Assembly (NCBI GenBank): GCA_027625915.1
Contig: JANTQA010000012.1
Location: 10,688,501-10,752,500, forward strand
Source: Anaeramoeba flamelloides
Taxonomy: Eukaryota; Metamonada; Anaeramoebidae
Direction: 5' to 3'
Length of the DNA: 64,000 nt
Shown here: piece after piece, positions 1 through 10,300 of the stretch
Position numbering within the stretch: the stretch's first letter is position 1
How the letters are laid out: the number at the start of each line of letters is the position of its first letter
The notes under the pieces: generated by a model
What the model was told of the DNA's origin: nothing
What the model saw: the letters and a program-made list of their open reading frames with translations, nothing else
Database searches by the model: none
Position numbers and translations under genes: made by a program

Positions 1-2
1 TA

Positions 3-1040
3 AATCTAGTTTGCGATGTATTTGAAAATAAAAATTCAATAAAAAGATTTTCCATTTCGAGAAATATTACGAAGGGCAAATTCAAAAAAGCAAAAGATGG
101 GTTATCAAAGTTATTTAATAATGATTCGGGATTAAAGTTTTTAAGAATTAGGGGAAATGTGAAATATTATTTAGGTAAGGAAATGAAGCAATTATTTGAA
201 AACTTGAAAGAAAATAAAAAATTAATTTCTTTAGATATTACAGGAAATAGAATCCAAGACGAGGGATTTTTATACCTGCTTGAAAGCATTAACAAAGATA
301 TTTTCCAATCATTATATTTTGATAATAATGATCTTACAATTAAATCAATGCAGCAATTCTCAGAAGATTTAATTGAAAACAATACTTTATTTTCTATTGA
401 TTGGCCGAAGGATGATTTGAAGAAAGTTAAATCAAAAATTTCTAAAAAAAAGAGACCACCATTAATAAAACAAATAAATGAACTCCAAAAAGAAATAGAA
501 AATAAATTAAATAATAATATCAAAAATCAAATCCCGTTACAAATGTCAACTGACCGTATACATACACAAAATGTTAAATTAAAAAGACAACCAACAATAA
601 GCCAATTAATACAATCAGATTCACAAGATAAATTATTAACAACCAGAGAAATGGATGGACGTTCCGAAGAATCAAATCAAAACACTTCAGATGTTGATTC
701 AAATCTTGATGATCTTTTTGAAGATTTGGTTGAAGATGATCAGGAAAGGGTGGAAGAGAAAGAAAAAAAGTTAAAGGTGGAAGAGAAAGAAAAAAAGAGA
801 GAGGGGAAAAAGGTACAGGAAAGTGGAAAGAAAATTAAAAAGGGAAAAGGTAAAAAGAAAAAAAAAAGAAAGGCAAAAAAAAAAATTGAAAAGGAAATTG
901 ATGTCTCTGATTCTGATAGTTCTGACTCTGATAACAATGATTCCTCAGATATTAATTCCGATGATTCTGATAACAATGATGATAAAAAAATAAGTTCAAA
1001 TAATTCAAATGATTCAGATGACTCTTTTGGTGATTTATAA
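3..1040 (+). CDS. CARMIL-like leucine-rich-repeat protein, 3' part
   Basis: The frame is open from base 3, so the gene begins before the window; about 345 codons are visible and it ends in TAA. The first ~130 residues carry degenerate leucine-rich repeats (for example LISLDITGNRIQDEG and SLYFDNNDLT). A capping segment, NTLFSIDWPKDDLKK, looks like the end of the LRR domain of CARMIL/LRRC16 proteins, which regulate actin capping protein at the cell cortex. After the LRRs comes a basic linker (KKKRPPLIKQINELQKEIE). Next are a Lys/Glu-rich stretch and a strongly acidic Ser/Asp/Asn tail of about 45 residues. I cannot see a CPI capping-protein-binding motif, so a general LRR scaffold is the alternative. 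The homology is judged by eye and the N-terminus is unseen. Confidence 0.7.
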   Translation, partial: NLVCDVFENKNSIKRFSISRNITKGKFKKAKDGLSKLFNNDSGLKFLRIRGNVKYYLGKEMKQLFENLKENKKLISLDITGNRIQDEGFLYLLESINKDIFQSLYFDNNDLTIKSMQQFSEDLIENNTLFSIDWPKDDLKKVKSKISKKKRPPLIKQINELQKEIENKLNNNIKNQIPLQMSTDRIHTQNVKLKRQPTISQLIQSDSQDKLLTTREMDGRSEESNQNTSDVDSNLDDLFEDLVEDDQERVEEKEKKLKVEEKEKKREGKKVQESGKKIKKGKGKKKKKRKAKKKIEKEIDVSDSDSSDSDNNDSSDINSDDSDNNDDKKISSNNSNDSDDSFGDL

Positions 1041-2080
1041 AAATTATTAAATTAAATATTATTATATATATATTTTTTTTTACTAATAATTGCATTTCTT
1101 AATATAAAACATTTTTTTCAAAATCTTTTGAAGAAATGATTTCTTTATTTTTTTTCTTTTCCTTTCTGATGAAATGGGATTTCTTAATAATTCCTATAAA
1201 TTATTTTTGATCAACCCAAAAATGAAATAATTTACATTTTAAGAATTTGTTTGATCAAAAAAGTAAAAAATATATTTTCCATCAATTTTTTTTTTTTTTT
1301 TTGTTAAATTTTCTGATCAAAACTATTAATTATATTTTCATTACATTTTGCCCTTTTTTCTTTTCTTTTTTTTTTTTTTCTTTGACTATTTTTTATAAGT
1401 TTAAAATAATCTTGATATTTTTCAATTTTTTAATAATTCATAAATACGAAATTGTTTTCTGGGTTGAGAAGAAAGTAAAGAATAACTCTGAATCATTTAA
1501 AAAAAAGGGGGGGGGGGGGAGAATCAACCCAAAACAGAAAAAAGTTGAGAATTCAATGGAAAATTAGTAAATTTAAAAAAAAAAAAGCTATTATTTTTTA
1601 AAAATGAAATGAAATTTTTAAGATTTTAAAAATTTTTTGATTTTAAATCGTGTTTTTTTTTATGAATGGATGAGTTAACATCATTTAGGTAATTTATTAA
1701 TTTGAGTCTATTGTTTGAAATCCAAATTTCAAATATTTTTAATATTAAAGTAAAAAAAGTTTATTATTATTTTTCTTGAGAATTATGTTAAATATTGAAA
1801 AAGGTTTTTCATATTTTTAGTTTTCTGTTTCAAAGCATCACTTTTGTATTTTTTTTTATTTTATTATTTTTATTATAGTTTATAAGGTGTAAATTACACA
1901 ATATGAACTCTTAAATATAAATTCATTTCAGAAAATTAATCTGAAAATTATAATTTCAACCTTTATTTATTTATTTTTATTTTGAGAAATGACCAATCAA
2001 AGAAAATTTAATAAAAAAAAAGAATAGAAGAAAAATAATATATATATATATAAAGAATAATATTATCATTTTCATGAACA
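1041..2080. other. Intergenic, AT-rich, no gene seen
   Basis: This stretch is AT-rich and dominated by T and A homopolymers, with a run of about 12 G at 1507-1518. An open frame at 1247-1567 is low-complexity Phe/Lys and is not credible. I see no repeat shared with the rest of the window. Confidence 0.6.
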
Positions 2081-2290
2081 AATAGAAACTATCTATATCT
2101 TGAATAAACAGGGGGGGGTAGAAATGTTATCGGTTATAAATAAAAATTCCACAATCCGTGATTCATAATTGGTAATCCACTGTCGTTAGGTTTTTTTTAA
2201 TTTAAAGGAATGAAATAAAATCATTGATTTTACTCAATTCTTTTGAATTAGAAAAAATTTACACTGCTTCTCAGAGTGGGGCGCTATGTG
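2081..2290 (-). repeat. Fragment of the hairpin-module repeat family
   Basis: Read on the minus strand, this block matches 44755-44940 on the plus strand over about 185 bp. Both contain CCACTCTGAGA at one side, a hairpin with AATTGAG arms and GATTTTA cores, and CCTAACGACAGTGG. Both continue as TACCAATTAT, AATCACGGA and TTTTTATTTATAA-like sequence. The two copies therefore define a dispersed repeat. It contains no convincing reading frame. Confidence 0.7.
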
Positions 2291-2498
2291 CCCGAATTTA
2301 TATATTTATATACTATTTTAAGTATTTTTTGTTTTCACTTTATTTTTATTATTTTTTCTATATTGCCTTAAGTTTTCTAACTACAAGTGCTTTGATAAAA
2401 AATTCCGGACAAGAACAATAAATTTCATAATTTTGATTAGTAATGTTGAAGATTTTCTGTGTGTTTTTTATACGAATGACTTTTTCGTATATTTTTTC

Positions 2499-3211
2499 TA
2501 TAAACTATTTTTCAGTCAAAGGGGCCCAGTTGTAATGGGTGAAATAAATGTGCTTAAAGGGTTTACATAGATATTAGAAGAAAAAATTTATTTCGGAAAT
2601 TTTAAAATTGAAATCATTTTTTCACGGTTTTTCATATTTTGTTTTTTTTTTTTTTTCGATTTTTTTTTAAAAGTTCATTCAGTTGCAAAAATTTTTTTAT
2701 TGTAAGATCAATAGTCACTTGGCAAAAATGTGTTCTTCTAAGGTTATTAAAACCCTGGAAATTATCGTTGAGAAATCATATTGATTTCTATTGCAATTCA
2801 ATTCGATCTTTGATCTTGATATATGTTTAATAAATGTGTAAAATTTTCGACTTGATTTTCATTTTATTTTTCAAATAAAGACCACAAATACCAATACATT
2901 TCGTTTGGGGACTTGATTTCAAAAAGAAAAGTCTCGAAAATGAAGTGAAAATTGTTTCCTTTTTATTATCAAAATGCCAGTAGAAGTTCATTTTGAACGT
3001 TTTTGTTTTTCTCAATGGTGCCCTAAGAATTTGAGTTTTTCAATTTTTAAGAAAAATTATTGATTAATTAGTTTTCTTTCAGACATGTATCAATACTTTT
3101 TTGATGTGTATTATTCTATTTATTTCTTATTCTTTCTTCAAAGGCCAATTATATAAAATAATTGATATTTGAAAAAAATATTGGGCCCCTTTGACTGAAA
3201 TAGAGTTTATA
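2499..3211 (+). mobile_element. TIR element, family B, copy 1 (non-autonomous)
   Basis: The ends are inverted repeats of about 30 bp whose core is TTTCAGTCAAAGGGGCCCA, with TATAAACT outside it on both sides. The interior has no transposase-like frame. A second copy lies in reverse orientation at 40359-41072 with near-complete colinearity, including shared internal blocks such as ATACATTTCGTTTGGGGACT. A third, more diverged copy is at 28195-29405. The TA-rich flanks suggest a TA-targeting DNA transposon (Tc1/mariner type), which is inferred. Confidence 0.8.
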
Positions 3212-4014
3212 ATTTTTGAAAATTTTTTTTTCCACTTGATTCTCATAAATTTATACCTTTCACAATACCAAATGAAATGATTTATATTTTCATAATATTG
3301 AGTACAATAATCACATTTTTTTACATTTTTCTTTTTTTTTTGAAATGTGTTATATTCTGATTTATTTTTTAATACATATAAGTATATATTTAGTAAAAGT
3401 TTTCATAGATATAATTTTTAAATTTCTTATTAATTAGGATTTTATTACTTTTTTCAATTGATTTTTTTAAATATAAATATGAATAATATTTTTATTATTT
3501 TTATTTATTTTATTAATTTTTTTTTTTTTTTTAGCAGAATGAAATTATTGTTTTCTCAGGAATTAAGGTTGCGATTAATTAAAGGTTATTAAATTAGTAT
3601 ATTTTTTACTATTGAATATATTTGGTTTATTTTTTGATCGGTTTAATAATTTAGGATTACTTAAAATAATTTTACTCTGGGGAGATTTGGTGGTTATATC
3701 TATTTACTTTATAAAGTTTAGCTGATTATTTGGTATCTTTATTTTTCTCTTTTTTAACAAATTAGTATTTAAAAGTTTTTTTTTTAATGAAAATAAGAAT
3801 TAATTCTTTGAATTTTTATTGCTGTTAATGAAATATTTTTTTTAATATTTCTAGATGAACTAACATTATTAATATTAATTGATTTGTTGGGTGGTAGAAT
3901 ATTTTTATTGATTTTATTAAAAATGGTATATTTTTATTCTTATGTTTAATTGGTAAAGAATACAAAAAAAAATTTTTTGTTTTGTCTTTCAAAATTATTT
4001 ACATATCAATTATT
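3212..4014. other. Intergenic, no feature seen
   Basis: The stretch is AT-rich with T homopolymers and no long open frame on either strand. I see no shared repeat in it. Confidence 0.5.
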
Positions 4015-4775
4015 CCTGAAAATACACAAAAATCGAAAATACAGAAAAATTTTTTAACCACTAAAAAACACTTTTTGAATAACTGGTAAGTATCAATAGC
4101 GCCAATATACACAGTTTAATTCTAAATTTGGAATTTTATTATAATATATATATTGTACAAGAATTGTACTGTCCATAAATGTTGATTTTGGAGAATAGTA
4201 TACAGTACATTATGTGTGAAAGGGGTTGATATCTTAGATGGCCGCAACAGTACTAATCATTGTTAAATTTATAAATTGAATCAGAGAAAATTCATTTGAA
4301 AAGATAATGTCGAATTGTCTATCATAACCCATATTTTTGTTATCTTAAATCCAAACCAAAAATATTGGAGTGATATATAATCGTACACATACATACATCC
4401 TACCCTACATACGTTAACCCAAGCCAAATCTTCTTTAACTTTCTATCCCGGAATCGTCATTACTTTAATCTAACCTAACATAACACAATTCTAACATATC
4501 CCTGACATATCTATACACTTAACCTAATAAGTAACAACAATTACTCAGATATCATCAAAAGTACCATAAAACTCTTCAGAGGTTGTTAAGTAGGAAATTC
4601 GGAATTAAAAAAAATATTTTGTCCTATGGAGAAATTTTAATTTTACAATTAAACTGGGTATATTGAAATTAGTGTTTTTTATTAGTTGTTCAAAAAATGT
4701 ATTTTGAGTGGTTAAAATAATTTACAAGTATTTTCGATTTTCATGTATTTTTGGTATATTTCAAAGATCTCAAAT
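4015..4775. mobile_element. Inverted-repeat element with C-rich interior, single copy
   Basis: The left arm (about 4015-4135) and right arm (about 4650-4775) are diverged inverted repeats of roughly 110 bp. Both arms contain AAATCGAAAATAC, TTTTAACCACT, an AACACT block and a CAGTTTAATT block. Between the arms, 4380-4560 is rich in C and poor in G on the plus strand (for example CTAACCTAACATAACAC), unlike the surrounding DNA. I see no coding frame. A non-autonomous foldback or TIR element is the likeliest reading. Confidence 0.6.
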
Positions 4776-6162
4776 TATTAAATTTCTAACAAATTGTTTT
4801 ATTTAATATAAAAATCAAATTAATTTGATTTGTCATTGTTTTATAATCATCTTTTTTTGGAAGAATAATGATTTGTTAACATTCTTTAGTTGCAAAGAAC
4901 CCTTTTGAGAAAGTAAAAAAATATAAAAACAATCTTTGAGAATATATAAGGTACCATAGATCATGGACATGGAAGATCAATAGAATTGCATTTAAAATTA
5001 TCATTTACAACAATTTAAATTGAAAACTATCTTTATCTCTTTGTACTTTTTTCTTCAAAATCTACTTGTTTTCTATTCTTGATTTTTTAGAAATTGATTC
5101 TATCGTCATAAGATGATTAGTTTTTACAATGATTTAAAGAATTGATCGAAAGTACTTTAAATATTTTTACAATTTCAAAAAATCATTTTTCACAATCAAA
5201 ACCTCCCAAGGTTCGAAATTATATAAATTAATTATAAAAGTCTTTTTTGTAGTGCCAATTAGAGAAATCATAAAAGTACCATAGAAAGATAGAATCACTG
5301 GTATTTTTTTTTCTGAGATCATAATCCAGATGAAAGAAATAGAGAATACCTCAAATTTAAAATTTAGGAAAAAGTCACCCTTCGACAATTTATGGGACTT
5401 GATTTTTTTTATTTTTATGCAAAATGGAAATTATTAATACCATCCAATATGTTTATGAGTTTAAAATGTAAATCAAAAGTTTAAATAAAATTTTAGAAAG
5501 ATATTGATTCTGTTATTACATCTTGATGTTTTTTGAAATTCAATAATATCTTTTTTTACTCAATTGAATTGAATTAAATGTTCAAAATTTGTTTTGTTTT
5601 CTTTCCTTAAGTTGTTCTTTATTAATTTTTTTAATAAAACTACTAAATAATCGATCTGAATTTTTAAAGTGAGTGGTTTTGTTTTAATTGATTTTTAATA
5701 ATTTGACAAATTAATGTAATTTTAACGATGTGAAAAAAAAGTTTTGAGAACAACCCTTAGCAGAATCGAGAAACCTCAAAACCGTTCATTTTCAGCCCAT
5801 CACTAAAAAAATTTTTTGTCACACTTTGTTAAAACTACTAAACTTTGATCTATCCAATTAATCCCTCCAGATAATGAAACCTCTCAAAGGTTTTTATTTC
5901 AGAAAAGAAAAATAAAATATCAAGTAAAAATAGAGAAACAAAAGCAAACAGTAAAAACGAGAATTAAAAATAATGGTGAGAAAACAATTATTTAATTAAA
6001 ATGAATTATATTTGATCTACACACAAAAACTTTAGAATATATGTTTCTTTTATTATTTTTATGTGGTTTCTTTATATTTATTTCTCATAATTCTTCTTCT
6101 TTTTTTTTGTATTTTTTGAAATGAAAATCGAAAGATTTAATTGTAATTGAAAATAAAATGAA
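4776..6162. other. Intergenic, no confident gene
   Basis: The stretch is AT-rich. A minus-strand frame at 5167-5388 (73 codons) is hydrophobic and without recognisable motifs; its codon composition is not clearly coding. Downstream of the EF-hand gene this region must hold that gene's 3' UTR, but no terminator-like element stands out. Confidence 0.45.
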
Positions 6163-7133
6163 TTATTTCTCGTCTTGTAAAAATAATTGTGCAATTTCTG
6201 TTACTTTGACCTTTCCATTCTCGCCAATTTTAATCATACTTAGAAGTTCATCAATTTCTTCGTTTGTAAGTTTCTCACCTGCAGAACTTAAGGTGTATCT
6301 TAATTCTGAAGCCAAAACATAACCGTCTTGATCTGGGTTTAAGAAATCAAAATGAGATTCAAAGACTTCAAGAGATTCTGGCTTTTTGAATCTATTGGCA
6401 ATACTTAGCATATTATTAAAGCTTAAATATCTATGTTACAAATTGATTAAATTTGGTTGGAAAAAAAATATTTTTGAAAAGAAAAATTAAGAAGAATGAG
6501 TAAACAAATGTTGGTTTGTAAGGAAAAAAAAAAAAAAAAAAAAAAGAAAAAAGAAAAAAGAAAAAAAAAAAAAAAGAGAATGAAAAATTTAAATTTTGTG
6601 TTTTGAAAAAAAAAAATTAATTTTTTTGATAAAAATTTACTCTGTTTGCTTTTCTTTGAATTTGTTTTGTAAGGATTTAATTTGTCTTTTACTTGGCTTT
6701 TGACCAAAAAGTCTTAATACTTCTCCAAGTTGTGAAAGTGGGATACCTTTTTGGGTTGTGTTATAAAAATCAAAAATGATTCTCAATTTGCTTCTTTGTT
6801 TTTTTTTTTCTGGTTGTTTGGATTTGGTTTTTTTTTCTGAAGTTGATTTTTCAACTTTAGATTGCTCTTTGTTGTTCTTTTTTTTCTTTTTTTTTTTTTT
6901 TTTTTTTTTGGAAGTTTCTTCAGAGCCTGTGTTCTCCTCTTCTTTTTTTTCTTTTTTATCGTTTTTTTTTTTTCTTTTTTTTTTCTCTTTTCCTTTCTTT
7001 TTCTTTTTCTTTTTAGGTTTTTTTTCTTCTTCAGACTCTTTTTTGATTTCCTTTTCTTCTTTTTCTTCTTCTTCTTTTTCTTCTTCTTTTTCTTTTTCTT
7101 TTTCTTCTTCTTCTTCTTTTACTTCTTTTTTTT

Positions 7134-7167
<34 letters not shown>

Positions 7168-7337
7168 GGTTCTGTTTCTTTTTCACTTGAAGAATTACTT
7201 TTCTTGGGTTCTTTTTCGCTTGTGGAACTTTCTTTCTTGGTATCTTTTTTCTTTTTTTCTTTACTTTGTTCTTCCCAATTTGTGTTATCACTAGACGATT
7301 CTGAGTCTGACTTTTTATCACTTGAGTCGGATGACAT
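6163..7337 (-). CDS. EF-hand (calmodulin/essential light chain-like) protein with large Lys/Glu-rich N-terminal tail
   Basis: Exon 2 (6163-6430) encodes FNPDQ-type EF-hand sequence: helix SFNNMLSIANRF, loop NPDQDGYVLASE, then GEKLTNEEIDELL and a degenerate last EF-hand, as in myosin essential light chains. Exon 1 ends at 6641 with FDFYNTTQKGIPLSQLGEVL, a degenerate first EF-hand lacking the acidic calcium ligands. The 210-bp intron 6431-6640 starts GTAAAT and ends CATAG, and splicing gives EKQTEYLSFNNML in frame. Upstream, the same frame is open to about 7140 as Lys/Glu-rich sequence. The likely start MSSDSSDKKSDSE (7337) lies in another frame that meets it inside a run of about 26 A, 7141-7166. 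Only a length change in that homopolymer separates them, so an assembly error is likely. The full product would be about 320 aa. Only the NPDQDGYVLASE loop (Asn, Asp, Asp, Glu at 1, 3, 5, 12) looks able to bind calcium. Confidence 0.75.
6431..6640 (-). other. Intron of the EF-hand gene
   Basis: On the minus strand the sequence begins GTAAAT and ends with ACATAG. It contains long T runs and joins two halves of one EF-hand domain in phase, which supports the intron directly. Confidence 0.8.
6860..7260. repeat. Homopurine/homopyrimidine tract inside the EF-hand gene
   Basis: The plus strand here is almost entirely T and C, so the coding minus strand is almost entirely A and G. It encodes the poly-Lys/Glu region. 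It includes T runs of more than 20 bases, which makes the length prone to slippage or sequencing error. Confidence 0.8.
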
Positions 7338-7355
7338 TATAAAAAAAAAATACAA

Positions 7356-10300
7356 AGGAAAGGAAATAAAAATAATAAATGTTTTTTTATCGAGTATTTT
7401 TCAGAATTTGAAAGTCAAAACTGACTTTCAAATAACTTTAAAAGTTTTTGAATTGATGAAAATTGAAGTTCTTATTAGTTTGATTGTTTTTGTTTGAAAA
7501 AGAAAAGATCTTTGTTTTTAAAATAAAAATTCTATTTGAAAATTCTAATGTTTATGTGTATAGGTTTCATTTAAGAGTGGTAAGAAGTTGATTTATAAAG
7601 TCTTTTGTATGTAATTATCAATTTCTGAGGAATAATACTTTAATCAAATCAGATTTGTGTTAATCATCCTCATTTTTCAAAATATTTTTTCAAGTTTTTT
7701 GATTTTAACGAATTTATTCACTTTTTATTTAAATTTTAATGAGGTTTGAGTTTTAAAATGTTATTTGGATTCTTTTTCTATTTTTTTAACATTTCTTATT
7801 GGATATAGAATTTATTTCTTAAAAATATCAAAATACGCTTAATTTTTTTTTTTAAAAACAGAAAAAAGAAAGGGAACAATTTCCAAAAATTTTTTTTACT
7901 CCTCTTTTTAAAACAATTAAAATAATGTTCCTAAACTGAGATTTCAAAATAAAAAAGTTTTTTTTTTCTAATCTGGTATTTGAATTCTAAATGGGAAAGA
8001 ATTTTCACTTCCTTTTCCATATTTTTTTTTTATAAATATAGTTCTTAAAGAAAGAGGTTCTCGATCTATGTTCTCTTAAAAAAGAGAAATTAAAAATGAA
8101 GTGAAAAAAAATCCCATTTATTATTCAAATACCAGTAGAAGTCTTGTATTTTGGTGATCAAAGAAAACAGTAAAAAATATAAGAAATTATGATATTAGTT
8201 TCCTAAAGTTCTATTATTTAAAAAGAAATTCTTTAAATAAAGGATCAAAAATTTAAATATTTTATCTCAAAAAATAGAGTCAATTGTTAACAAAATTTAT
8301 GAGAGAAAAAGCAATTTAATTCTAAACAAATTGGTAAAAATACAACAAAGTCAATACAAATATAATTCTCAAATTTAAAGGTTTGTCAAAATATAAGGGC
8401 ATTTTTTTTTTACCAACCAATCAGTTTTTTTTTGTAAAAATTGGATATCAGATTCGATATTATATTTGAAGAATACAAATAAAAAAGTATAGTCTTAATT
8501 TGTTACATTGACTTTTTTTTCTTGAGATGGATATTTTTGAAAACAGAAAAAGGATTTAGTATTTTTTAATTACTTTATTTATTGTTTTCAGAACTGTTTA
8601 CCAAGAGATTTTTACAGAAACAGTTACTTAAAAGCCAATTTAAGTATTTCTACTTTTGTTAACAAGAATTCATTTTAGATAATCCAATAAGAATTATTTT
8701 AAATTTTAAACTGATATTTTTTTTTTATATTGTAATCTCGGATAAATATAAAGTCAATTTGACGAGATCATTTTTAATTTATCCTAAAGTTTAAAAAATA
8801 ATTATTATTACTTACAAATCTAGATATTATATCAAATCTCGAGAATTGATAAGAACACAATATTCGAGAAAATCTTGATAATTGTCGAAAAATCATGATA
8901 AATATAAGAGATATAAAATTAAATTGCGATATAGTAGTTGATGACTTAAAATGCTAAATTTTGCAATGTTTTCAAAAACAAAAAGTTTGGTTTGATCAAA
9001 AAATAGATTATATGAAAAAAAGTTATTCTTTGAAAAAGAATAGAAAAATACTAATCAATTCAACCAAGGAAGAGATCAAACTTATTATTGTTATTGTTTT
9101 CATTTGATTGGCATAACGATTGTTTATTTGTGTCGAAAACAGCAATGAAAAAAAGTAACTTATAGTAAATCAATTGATCATGTTACTAGAAATTGTGTTA
9201 AATAAATATGCTTCTAAAAAGTACCAATTATTTCAGATTTTCTATCAAGGGCGTATGTCTCGGGTTGTAAATCTTTCTTTATTCGATACAAGTTTAAGGA
9301 GATGGAAAACATTTCAAAAAACCCCTCAATAATCTAGCCTATTATCACAAATTATAAAGTATGTTTTAAGACTTTTTTTCTGTTTTTTCTCTCATCTTTG
9401 TATTGGACAGAAAACAAAACTAGAGTTTTAAGGAATTTTTTTTTATTGATGACCAATAATAAGTAAAATTTTTCTTTCTTCTTTTTAGTTGTTTAGGCTG
9501 AGATCACTATAACCCATTTTTTTAAAATCACATCTAAAATAAACTAAATTGGATATCCTGATTATGTATTTATTTTTTTGATACTAATACCCTTTGGAAA
9601 TTTTCTTTTGGTAAAAAACAAAAAAAATGAAAAGAAAGCAAAAATTGAATTCAAAAAATACAATCATTTTTTAAAGCTTTACACCTTTTAAATCTTTCAA
9701 ACACTTGAAGGTATTTTGTAACCCTTTAAAACATCTTCTAACATTTTTTCAGGATAAAATGTTGTAAAAGTGTTTTATTTTGTAAAATTAATAGAATATT
9801 TTGTTTGGTGGTTTTAAAAAAATATTTTTGTTTTGTTTTTACATTTTTTATTTTATGGTGATTTTTAGAGTAAAAAAATTTTATGATTTTTTAATGAAAA
9901 AGTTGGATTACTTATGATTTAATAATATTATCTTGGATTTATTGTGTATCGAGTAATTACTCAATCTCAGAACCAAAACTTCGTATATTTATAAAAGTAG
10001 TTTTTTCTGTTACAAGTACCACCCCACCCAAAAAAAAAAATTCTGAATAACAATTATTTTTATAATTAACCTTCAAAGAATAAATCAATAAATAAGTAAA
10101 AAAAAAAAAAAAAATACAATCAGATAAAAGTTGATAATTGTATGAATTAAATTTAATTTATAGACATATTTTTTGAAAAATTGGAAAACCACATATTATT
10201 GGATATAGATTAAAAAATAATAAACAGCAATATTCCTTTTGATCACCAATTGAAGACCAATTAAAAGTTGAATTAAACCAATATAAATTGTATTTAATCA

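Noticed and set aside
2639-3015. Two short opposed frames (2639-2830 plus, 2827-3015 minus)
   Set aside because: They lie inside the family B element, lack motifs, and are not kept open in the colinear copy at 40359-41072.
4455-4530. Telomere-like CTAACCTAAC sequence
   Set aside because: The unit is irregular and not tandem; it sits inside an inverted-repeat element rather than a telomeric array.
6776-7497. Phe-rich frames on the plus strand
   Set aside because: They are the antisense of the Lys/Glu-rich coding tract of the EF-hand gene.
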